DNA from: Rana temporaria
Taxonomy: Eukaryota; Chordata; Amphibia; Anura; Ranidae
Assembly (NCBI RefSeq): GCF_905171775.1
Contig: NC_053499.1
Location: 146,260,751 to 146,324,750 of the forward strand
Direction: 5' to 3'
DNA length: 64,000 bases
Shown piece after piece: positions 55,700 to 64,000 of the stretch. The notes under the pieces are model-generated. The model had not been told where the DNA came from. It searched no databases and saw nothing but the letters and a program-made list of their open reading frames with translations. Within the stretch, counting starts at the first letter, position 1, and the number at the start of each line of letters is the position of its first letter. A program made the translations under genes and the position numbers.

Positions 55700-56068
55700 A
55701 CATCCACCCAGAAATGGGACTTCTGCTGATCCGGTTCCTCCCCTTCGGGTGTCACATTTGATACCTCTTTCAGGGGAGGGGGAAGCAGATACCTGTCTAA
55801 ACCAGGTATTTGCTTCGCAGTATCTGCTTCTGGGAGACACACAGGTCCCAGAAGACAGTAGGGACCAGTCAGAACGTGCAGCGCGACTCGCGCATGCGCA
55901 GTAGGGAAACAGGCTGTGAAGCCGCAAGGCTTCACTTCCGGATTCCCTTACTTAGGATGCCGACGCCTCCAATAGAAGCCGAGGGAGGGGTCGGCTTTGG
56001 GTGAGGACATTGTGGGCGCCCTGGACAGGAAGCTGCTGACTTTTATTTTTTTGCAGATGGAACTTTGC
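55700..56068. mobile_element. TTAA-type element, relative of 15623-16035
   Basis: GTCACATTTGATACCTCTTTCAGGGGAGGG-type text, GCGCGACTCGCGCATGCGCA and GAAGCCGCAAGGCTTCAC. The right end GATGGAACTTTGCT is followed by TTAA (56069-56072). The left end is diverged. Confidence 0.65.
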
Positions 56069-56079
56069 TTTAACTATCT

Positions 56080-57206
56080 ATAGTGAAACATTTAACTCTG
56101 ATTATTGAATTTTCTTTTTCAATTAGCAGAATTTTCTCCATGGAGATAAAATGTTCAGCTATTCTCCAAATGTATACTTTAAAAAACATATAACATACCC
56201 TTAAGTTAACATCTGACTGCAGGTACACTTTAAATATATGTGAAGGATTAAAGAAAGTACAGTACAGTAACTTAGGCCTTAGAGGGCAAATGCATGAAGA
56301 TTTTCAGCAACGACCGTTGTAAGAGTTAACGCTGAATAGTGAATAAACATATGGAATCACAAAGATGAGTTTAAACACTGAAACCGCACAGATTACAGCA
56401 CTCTGCAAATTAAAAACATATTTCCCGAGTGAAGGACAATATTAGAAATGTGTGGCTGGCACTCGGAACCAAGAGATGTGTAAGAGAACGTAAAGTGAGC
56501 TTATCAAGTGTGTCCGCCGAGAATGATATACTGTGCCACAGCTTACAAAACACATACATCATACGAACACCCCATTCCCTCACTGGCAATGGCTCCCCAC
56601 CTTTGATGTGCACCATTAACAGAGAATCTAGCGCACTGGAGACCCCATAATTACGTGCCGTTCACTGCTATATTAAACAAACAAATTGGGGAGTCCACAC
56701 ATAAAACGACACCTCCCAGCCGAGTTCATTGAAAACGTGTTTCCAGGATGTTAAAAAAAAAAAAAAATTGGCAACCTCGTATGAAAAAAGATGAAATTCC
56801 CCAAATGTGTAATTAAACACATACAATAAAAGTATAAAATTATGCAACTTGGCATTAATCACATAACTTTGATTATAAACGGGTGTTTTTTTTTTTTTAT
56901 CTGAATGGAGACCAACATAAACTCAAAGCACTTACAAAAAGTGTTATGACTTGGCGATTTGGTATTTTTATTAAAAGTTTAGAATATATATAGCAATCCA
57001 AGACATGTTATAAGACTTGTAAAATCTTATTGCTAACCACAGCTGACTTTAAAAAGTCCACGGGTCATATTCTGATCTTCTTTTTTAAACAATGGTCTAT
57101 TAATACATTGTTTAATTTGTTTGTTCATCAGTGTACAGCCACCAAGGCTTTTGTCAGGTCAGGATGCTACCTGGGCGTATTTTCTGTGGTTTACAGAACA
57201 GACGGG
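56080..57206. other. intronic sequence, no gene seen
   Basis: No exon recognised. Contains A- and T-runs (56753-56766 and 56886-56899). The TTAA at 57207-57210 with AGTGACAATAAACC may start another TTAA element, interrupted at 57295. Confidence 0.4.
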
Positions 57207-57298
57207 TTAAAGTGACAATAAACCTTCCATTTTCTAAGCACAACTGATTTAATCACTTATTGAGTATCCAGCTAATCATTGCCTATGTTCCCATTTAA

Positions 57299-57661
57299 AG
57301 TAGAACCATAGGCAAAACGTATTTTTCATTTATTTTTTGCCATCTGTGTCCGAATGGAGAGATTTCTCTTCACTTCCTGTCCCATAGCCAAACCAGAAGT
57401 GAGAGGAAGTCCCTGCAAATTAAAGAAATCCATCGGGGACCCCCCCCCAGGTCACTAGAACTAGTGATCCCATTGAAAGATTTACCCTCTATTATCTTTC
57501 TGGGGACAACCCAAAATGTGGGACTTTATTTTACTTTCAATGATAATGGTAAACAGGACAAATAGAGAGGAGGAGGGGCACAGACAGCAATAAAAACCCG
57601 ACAGATGTTCTAAAATCTCCACTCTATCCAAAACAAAAAAAGTTTTGCCGTTAGTTGCACT
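57299..57661. mobile_element. TTAA-type element, AGTAGAACCATAGGC family
   Basis: Left TTAA at 57295-57298. The right end GCCGTTAGTTGCACT is followed by TTGA (57662-57665), a one-base change from TTAA. Unsplit relative of 29302-30201. Confidence 0.75.
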
Positions 57662-57665
57662 TTGA

Positions 57666-58102
57666 AGCGGAGGTCCCGCGAAAAATAATATATTAAAAGC
57701 CAGCAGCTACTGACTTTTAATAAATGCACACTTACCTGTCCAGCGCGCCCGCGATGTCGGCAGCTCATCTCTCTGCTGCCCCCGCCGCCATCATCAGTGA
57801 GGGAATCAGGAATTGAAGCCTTGCGGCTTCACTGCCTGGTTCCCTACTGAGCATGTGCGAGTAGTGCGGCGCTTTCCCAGTGGTCCCCATTGTCTCCTGA
57901 GACCAGTGTGTTTCCCAGAAGGCAATATGGGGGGAGACGGGAAGTGGAGTGACTCCTGTGGAAGTCATTCCCGGAAGTGGGTGTAAATACCTTTATTATA
58001 CAGGTATCTGCACCCCCCTTCCCCCGAAAGGTGCCAAATGTCACACCGAAGGGGGGGAGTGTTCCGAAAAACAGAAGTTCCATTTTTGGGTGGAACTCCG
58101 CT
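57666..58102. mobile_element. TTAA-type element, AGCGGAGGTCC family
   Basis: Directly abuts the previous element through TTGA and ends GGGTGGAACTCCGCT before TTAA (58103-58106). Interior AATTGAAGCCTTGCGGCTTC, in the opposite orientation to 15623-16035. Confidence 0.75.
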
Positions 58103-58106
58103 TTAA

Positions 58107-59305
58107 GCTGGTGCCATGATCACTGTCCCCATTTCCTGTTTTAGGATAGCTCCTTTTTCTTGCAGCACCCTATGGAGTCAACCTTTGCATGCAGTGACTA
58201 GAACTGTGTCTCGCTATGCTGTGTGTATCAATAGAAACAGCCCCATAACATAGAATGGCAGGCGACTCCTTTGCTCATTATTCTTCCTACCCTCTCCCTC
58301 CCCTAAACTATCAAACTGGCTTCAGACTACACTTTCCACTGTTAACTCTTTCTAGTGAAGACCAGAAGTTCAGGAAAGCAGCACCGAGAGAGCTGGCAGC
58401 ATTGAAATTTGTAAACTGCAAGTGTCGGAATAGGAGTTTTAACAAATAGTTTACCGGAGAATATTTATTTTATTGCATTAAGCTAAAAAAAAAAAAAAAA
58501 AACGCTGAGGATTTATTGCTTATTTAAAAGGATATACATGTCATCTATAGAGAAGTAAAAGCTTTGTTTTTCAGCTGTACATCTCTCTGACTCTTGGGAG
58601 TACATCGCTTCTGTACCATATTCACCCATATAGGCCCGACATGTTGCAAAATGGCTACTGCAGTCCATAGGAGACAAGTCTTGTCCATGGTTAAAACTTC
58701 ATACTCCCTTTTTAACCTGTTGGCGAAGAGCGCACGACCAGCGGCTAACAGAAACTTCTCGATTGATACTTGCGATTGGGAATTTTCCGATCATGTGACC
58801 GCTGTCACAGCCAATCGTGGCCAAAAGCCCCGCCCTGCCTCCTGGCATTTTAAAGCCCTTAAAGAGGTGGCAGGAGACGGCACCAAGGTGCTAAAGTAGA
58901 CTGCATCAAAATGATTTTTTGTGGACTTTTATTCTTCCCTAATAAAAACACGAGTAGGAAATTCAGAAACAATTATTACGGGGGGTTTGGGGGGGCGACT
59001 GCTCTGTGCATTTTCATGAGATTTAGAGCACACAGCAAGGCAGTGCTGAGGAGCAGTGAATTTACTATGTTCAGAATGTAGTTGAATAACATTTTTTTTT
59101 TTTACTTTTTTCATTAAACGCTTCATTTATTTTTATTTATTTTTTCTATTGATTTTCATTTAAGGGTTGGGCCTTAAATACAGTAAACTGAACCCTGAAT
59201 TTTGATGCAAGCTCCACTTTAATGCCTACAGTCAGATATTAGACAGAGCATTCTGATATCTGTCACAGACAGTTGTACCTTTTAAGTATTCTACCCAGAC
59301 CTAGT
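58107..59305. other. intronic sequence, no gene seen
   Basis: An A-run is at 58484-58502. 58780-58860 (CATGTGACCGCTGTCACAGC) resembles the interior of TTAACCACTT-type repeats. The frame at 58594-58899 has no recognisable similarity. Confidence 0.4.
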
Positions 59306-59309
59306 TTAA

Positions 59310-59525
59310 CCACTTCACATCCCGCCTATAGTCAAATTACGTCCACAGATGGGATCTCCCATCCTGGTTGGACGTCATATGACGTCCTGGGCTACCCAGC
59401 CGTCTAGGGGGCGCACACGCACCACCGGCGGCATCACTCATGACCCGTTGCGCGTGCCCGGAGGCCGCGATGTCCACCGGGCACCTGCGATTGAGAGGTG
59501 ATACCGCTCTAAAAACTGCTGATCC
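59310..59525. mobile_element. 5' fragment of TTAACCACTT-type element
   Basis: After TTAA (59306-59309): CCACTTCACATCCCGCC, then a GACGTCATATGACGTC palindrome and GGGGGCGCACACGCACC. Resembles 49747-50585 in plan. No right end. Confidence 0.65.
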
Positions 59526-59574
59526 CTTGGCTTTGCTTCCGTCACACTAAACCAAAAAGGTGCTGGCTATGCAC

Positions 59575-59746
59575 CAGGGCTGTGGAGACGGAGGAAATTT
59601 TGGGTACCTGGAGTCGGAGGAAATTTTGGGTACCTGGAGTTGGAGTCAGAGTCAGAAAAACAATGCACCGACTTCAACTCCTACTAAATTTAGATTGTCG
59701 GAACATTTAGGAGTCGAAACATTTATCTACCGACTCCACAGCTCTG
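59575..59746. mobile_element. 172-bp mini-hAT, CAGGGCTGTGGAG family
   Basis: Ends CAGGGCTGTGGAGACGGAG and CGACTCCACAGCTCTG, with an exact 8-bp duplication CTATGCAC (59567-59574 and 59747-59754). GGAGGAAATTTTGGGTACCT occurs twice in tandem. Confidence 0.9.
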
Positions 59747-59774
59747 CTATGCACAGGTGCATTGGATAGAAGAA

Positions 59775-59935
59775 GATCCCGGACTGCCGCACTCCTTAAA
59801 ACGATGTCTTTATTGTACAAATAAAATCCAAAAAACAACCAAAGCGATGCAGTTAAAATGAAGTGAACAACAGGAAAAAGATGGCTGACATGTTTCACAT
59901 GATTTGATGCTTACTCGTCCAACAAAGGTTTTATA
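59775..59935 (-). repeat. repeat with AATAAAGACAT and ACATGTCAGCC words
   Basis: On the minus strand it reads GAAACATGTCAGCCATC, CTGTTGTTCACTTC, then TTTGTACAATAAAGACATCG. It resembles parts of 9788-9934 and 24941-26044. Confidence 0.5.
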
Positions 59936-60098
59936 TACAGTAAAGCCCCCTAGAAGTACAGTACTATTCAAAGGTATGGGGAGTCACTACTTAGGCATAG
60001 CCAGAATAATGATTTCTGGCCCAAAGATTGGCACACGTCATATATAGTTACTGTTTCTGACCCCCAAAACTACAATGAAAGCAAGATATTGACATTAA

Positions 60099-60618
60099 AG
60101 CGGGAGTTCACCCAAAAATCAATTTTCTGAAGTTAGATCCAGCATACTGCTGACATCTGCAGTATGCTGTTTTTTTTGTTTGTTTTTTGGTACTTATCAT
60201 TATAGCAGTATTTCTACTATGGCTCCGAGCGGGCATTACTTCCTGGTATAGGCGTTCCCGAAGACAAGCAAGTTGATTGACAGCCTTCTATAGCGCGTCA
60301 CGGCTTCCGAAAATCCACACGAGTGACACTCTGCAATTTACGGCGCCTGCGCAGTCAGCTCTACACGGCAGGCGCAGTAATCAGCCAAGTGTCACCTCGG
60401 CTGTTTTCGGAAGCCGTGACGCGCTATCGAAGGCCGTCAATCAACTTGCTTGCCTTCGGGAACGCCCATTCCCCGCAGGATTCCCCACTCGGAGCCATAG
60501 AAGAAATACTGCTATAACGATAAGTACCAAAATATAATAAAAGAAGACCAGCATACTGCAGATGTCAGCAGTATGCTGGATCTAACTGCAGAAAGTTGAT
60601 TTTTTGGCGAACTCCCGC
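60099..60618. mobile_element. 520-bp foldback element with TTAA flanks
   Basis: Flanked by TTAA at 60095-60098 and 60619-60622. Ends AGCGGGAGTTCACCCAAAAA and GGCGAACTCCCGCT. The arms stay paired inward through GATCCAGCATACTGCTGAC, GGTACTTATC and CGGCTTCCGAAAA to a centre near 60350. Non-coding. Confidence 0.88.
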
Positions 60619-60624
60619 TTTAAC

Positions 60625-61783
60625 TGGCTGCAGTTTTGGATCGGTCTTGGATTTGTCCAACCATGCTGAAATGTGCGAATCTAAAAGGGACTAAACTGTG
60701 TTTAAAAAAAACACAATATAAAATGTTCCTATTTAAACCTGTTCGCAAATTAACACAATACCTGCCCTAAAAAGCCTAGAGCCACAAACACTAAATGACC
60801 AGCCAAGAGTCATTTTTATGGAATGTATAATTAGTCTCACTGCTTAAAATCCCCTGGACAGTCAAATGTAACAACGCGTACACAAGTGATCATGTTATAC
60901 TGTTGAAATAAGTGGTACTATATTAAACACTTAAAAGCTAATGCTTATGTAAGCAGTGAGAACAACTGTGAAGTCACGTCTGTTCAAGCTGAGAACTAGC
61001 TCTAAATAAGGACTTATTCTATATTTCTGGAGTAATACTACTTCCTCTCACGCTTCAGGTATCGGATTATGCATGACCTAATTTCACCCATTCCCTGGTG
61101 AAACCTGCATATTTTATAGAAGGTTACATACTTCGCATAAGCATTCCCCGCATTTAACCAAACTGGAAACTCTATCCAAATTCTCCCATCTGCCGATGTT
61201 TAAATTATTTTCTTCTTCAAATATATTTAGACTCCAGAGAAATGATTCACATCAGATTTTTTCATTAAATGGAATCATTTTTTCTCTTTTTATTTTTTTT
61301 TTTGGAGCTTTGCTTTTTGCTGATCAATAGTATTTTTACAGTCTGACACGACAAAATAAATTTTGAGATGCAGGGGGGAAAAAAAAAAAAAACCTTCGCA
61401 AGGAAAGGACAATCATAGGCCAAGAAACCATCTCTGGTATTGTTTAATAACTTTTTCCACTGTAAGCAAAAATACTAATGTTCTTGATTAGGATCATTAA
61501 AAGCAGTTGTAATTTGCAGAAATAAACAAAAAATAAGACAAAACTGATCTTCGGGCTGTCTACATAAGGTGTAAAGCTTTTATACCTGAAAAAAGTACAG
61601 CTATTCATGCACAGCAGCCTTTATCAACTAGGGTTCCATAGAACCATAGGTTTTCTCCAGAGGTTTCTAGGGGTTCATTGAGGATCGGACAATTTCTGTC
61701 ACTCTGACAGATGTCTAACCAGAGACACCGGTGATCTTTTTAGGGATTTGTAAGGGGGCATTTCTTCCTATTGACCATTAATA
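60625..61783. other. intronic sequence, no gene seen
   Basis: A T-run is near 61291-61301 and an A-run at 61379-61392. No exon or repeat end recognised. Confidence 0.4.
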
Positions 61784-62152
61784 TAAGGCCCCTTTCACAC
61801 TGGGGCGGCGCTATACCGTCTGATTTGCCGCGGGATTCGGCCGCTAGCGGTGCAGTATTAACCCCCGCTAGCGGCCGATAAAGGGTTAATACTGACACAT
61901 TATTGCGGGCCGCATTGCCGCGGTTTCCCATTGTTTTAAATGGGAAGGAGCGGTATACATACCGCTCCTCTCACCGCTCCAAAGATGCTGCTGACAGGAG
62001 ATTTTTTTCTCTCCTGCCAGTGCATCGCCTCAGTGTGAAAGCCCTCCGGCTTTCACATTGAGGTTGCTGGGCAGGAGTTTTTCAGGCAGTATAGCAGCGC
62101 TATTTTTAGCGCTGTACCGCCTGAAAAACTCCTCAGTGTGAAAGGGGTCTTA
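61784..62152. mobile_element. MITE, TAAGGCCCCTTTCACAC family
   Basis: Ends TAAGGCCCCTTTCACACTGG and CAGTGTGAAAGGGGTCTTA are inverted repeats. Inner hairpins: CGGCCGCTAGCGG / CCGCTAGCGGCCG and GTGAAAGCCCTCCGGCTTTCAC. Confidence 0.87.
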
Positions 62153-62468
62153 GGAGCATTCTTTCTCCCAACCACTAATGTAAACGATATTCTCCCCAAA
62201 GACCACCAAAGTTTTCCTGGTTTGGAAAACAAACTAAACAATCTGAGGCATGCATCTACACAAATGGATCTCAGAGCCATTCCCATCAGGTCAAGGTAAA
62301 AATCAGGGGTCTTCCTTATTAATTCACGTTATCTTGTTGACAAGGAGCCCTTTACAATCCCTACATAGGCCCCAACCTCACTTAAGTGGACAGAAGGTCG
62401 CAGACATGAAGCAAGAGTGAGTCTTTATGAAGACAACATTGTCCTATTCATGCCTAATCCATATTCTT

Positions 62469-63002
62469 TTTTTTTTAAATCAGAAATGTTTATTGAGAAA
62501 AGAAAAAAAAAAGAAACAAGACTTTTTTTTTTTTAAACAGAAAAGAAAATCACAGCCAATACACAGCTCATAAACACATCATCAAAACCTTCCATCAATG
62601 CAAATGACAGTTTACACATAAAGCACCGCAGACTCCCATATGACATAAAACCTTGGTCGGAGGACACTATTCAAAAGGCACTAGCCCCACCGGAGCACCT
62701 ACATCCCCCTGCTCACATACAAACAGTGAATCCGGTGGATCAAACTCCCCACCCTCTGACTGCCCCCCCTGACTGACTACCCCCCTCATCTACCTAAACA
62801 GCCTATCCATGACCAGATCTACCGGAGACAAGCCCCACACTTGTTCAAACTTTCTCGAGCAACCCCTGTGTTGATAGACATACAGTACCTCTCCATTCTT
62901 ATGGTGTCTCCCATTTGTGTAATCCATTCCTTCAATGTTGGAGGATCAACTGCCTTCCAATGCCGAAGGATTAGCCTACGGGCCTGAAACAGAGCTCTCA
63001 GT
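62469..63002 (-). mobile_element. 5'-truncated L1-like LINE insertion
   Basis: Flanked by an exact 15-bp duplication CTAATCCATATTCTT (62454-62468 and 63003-63017). On the minus strand it holds the end of ORF2, a 3' UTR of about 320 bp, an AATAAA (62494-62489) and a short A-tail (T-run on plus, abutting the left duplication). 5' truncation, A-tail and a long target duplication are the hallmarks of LINE target-primed insertion. Confidence 0.92.
62790..63002 (-). pseudogene. C-terminal end of an L1-like ORF2 (reverse transcriptase protein)
   Basis: ORF2 proteins of L1/Tx1-type LINEs carry endonuclease and reverse transcriptase domains plus a C-terminal tail. Only the tail survives. The minus frame reads RALFQARRLILRHWKAVDPP, then TLKEWITQMGDTIRMERYC. 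This resembles the ARRLI..KW...PPT..EWI pattern near the end of such proteins. A single-base frame shift around 62845-62857 is needed to continue into QVWGLSPVDLVMDRLFR and the stop at 62792-62790. The rest of the protein was never inserted (5' truncation), so the copy is dead. The subfamily (L1 or Tx1) is inferred from this short motif and is not certain. Confidence 0.75.
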
Positions 63003-63017
63003 CTAATCCATATTCTT

Positions 63018-63863
63018 ACTTGTTGACTACATGGAAATTATCGTTGAGAATAGCCATTATTTTGGGTTATTCATAAAATGGTCCAAATGTACATTTTCCC
63101 ACACAAACCTTTCCCCCTGTCGCTCAATCCCAAGCCAATCCCTTTACTTTGGGCTCAATCCTGAATGGACTTGGAGATTAAAATCCCAAGAAATCCCAAG
63201 AACTTCATTACCCAGTTAATAAATGAACAATATGATGGACATTGAAATGAAATGAAATTCTTCATACAAACAGTATTATCTTTCTCCCTTGTTGAATAAA
63301 TGGAAAGAATTTTCTCGGGAGTGAAGAGGTAATACACAAAGTGAGAGGTCCTGGGAAACTGCATTAGCGCACACAGACAGCTGACCCGCGGTATGTGGAG
63401 GGTGTGTGTTCTGTCTACAGATCAACGGTCAATGCAAAGAGAGTATGGGCCTTATCCCTCCCCTCACAAACACTATCGCACAATGAATAATCATTATTGC
63501 TCTGTAAATGCACAATTTAATATAATTGAGCAGGAATGAAAATCTGTAGCAGATTTTAAGTAGATTTGAAGTAATCATTATCTTTCACAATCAAATGAGC
63601 CAAAACAAGTAGTAATACATAGTTCAGCTCCTAATCTTTGCCGTCTAACCCTTGTGGGGAAAATGGATTCCCACCCACAGCGCAAGTAGATTTTCCTTGG
63701 TTTAGTATATGTGCTTCTATTCAATATATCTACAATAAAGTAATTACAATAAAAACTAAAAAAAGTGAACCTGGCAGTAACTTTACAAGTCTATACAAAT
63801 AACTTCATGAGATGTCACAATATACAGCACAGCAAAAAACTTCTCAAAAAAAATCATTAGACA
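63018..63863. other. intronic sequence, no gene seen
   Basis: No exon, RNA or repeat end recognised. Confidence 0.4.
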
Positions 63864-63871
63864 CCAGTCAG

Positions 63872-64000
63872 CAGGGATGGACTGGCCATTGGGACTACAG
63901 AGAGTTTCCCGTTGGGCCGATGGCTCAGTGGGCTGGCTTCAGTGACAGCAGACTGCCGCCCCCCTCTGCTCCTCTGTCTCTCCCTCCCCGCAGCACTCAC
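63872..64000. mobile_element. hAT element, CAGGGATGGACTGGCC end, runs off the window
   Basis: Reads CAGGGATGGACTGGCCATTG, GTTGGGCCGATGGCTCAGTG and CAGTGACAGCAGACTGCCG, the reverse complement of the right half of 4391-4931. The preceding 8 bases CCAGTCAG should recur after the missing end if it is intact. Confidence 0.85.

Noticed and set aside
56410..56650. LINE reverse transcriptase relic near CACTGGCAATGGCTCCCC
   Set aside because: The words are suggestive of LINE text but too short; no continuous similarity seen in any frame.

Overview
This window looks like nuclear DNA of a frog, most likely a true frog (Ranidae or a close relative). It is intron-rich, AT-leaning and packed with short inverted-repeat transposons of the kind common in ranid genomes: ends such as GCCTCGTACACAC, CCTGGTTCACACT and TTAAAGGGGTTGTAAAGG, together with hAT, Tc1/mariner, L1-like, L2-like and LTR pieces. 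There is no bacterial-type gene arrangement. Almost every open reading frame present is a chance frame inside a repeat.

The only host protein-coding sequence I can support is two consecutive internal exons of BANP (also SMAR1, a BEN-domain nuclear DNA-binding protein) on the minus strand, at 36560-36682 and 34736-34914. They have good splice sites, compatible phases and recognisable BANP peptide. The window therefore lies inside BANP, transcribed from high to low coordinates. I found no other BANP exon, so the introns on both sides appear to run beyond what I can recognise.

Layout. 1-5 kb: a solo LTR with a 4-bp target duplication, MITEs and a 541-bp hAT element. 5-12 kb: dense MITEs, including a three-level nest (6.9-7.8 kb), an interrupted hAT (8.3-9.1 kb) and a 504-bp foldback with TTAA flanks (10.4-10.9 kb). 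12-22 kb: TA-flanked palindromic elements with CCGTATTTATC ends, a mariner-like MITE, and a foldback split by a TTAA insertion. 22-30 kb: a unique stretch, a 740-bp GC-rich element, a 1.1-kb inverted repeat, two hAT elements carrying minisatellites, and nested TTAA elements. 30-34 kb: an LTR-like piece and a complex 0.94-kb palindromic/minisatellite element. 34.4-37 kb: the BANP exons, with an intron holding a second copy of the 740-bp family. 37-46 kb: a minisatellite, a GC-rich repeat, a dead Tc1 element and further inverted-repeat elements. 46-53 kb: the largest repeat-poor area and the best place to look for conserved non-coding elements. 53-64 kb: more hAT and MITE copies, an inverted pair of a 150-bp sequence, and an L1-like insertion with a 15-bp target duplication.

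No new multi-gene system is visible. What stands out is insertion history that can be read directly: many elements carry exact target duplications, and several nested insertions can be compared with an uninterrupted copy inside the same window. Two copies of one element family also carry a CTCF-like core at the same place.
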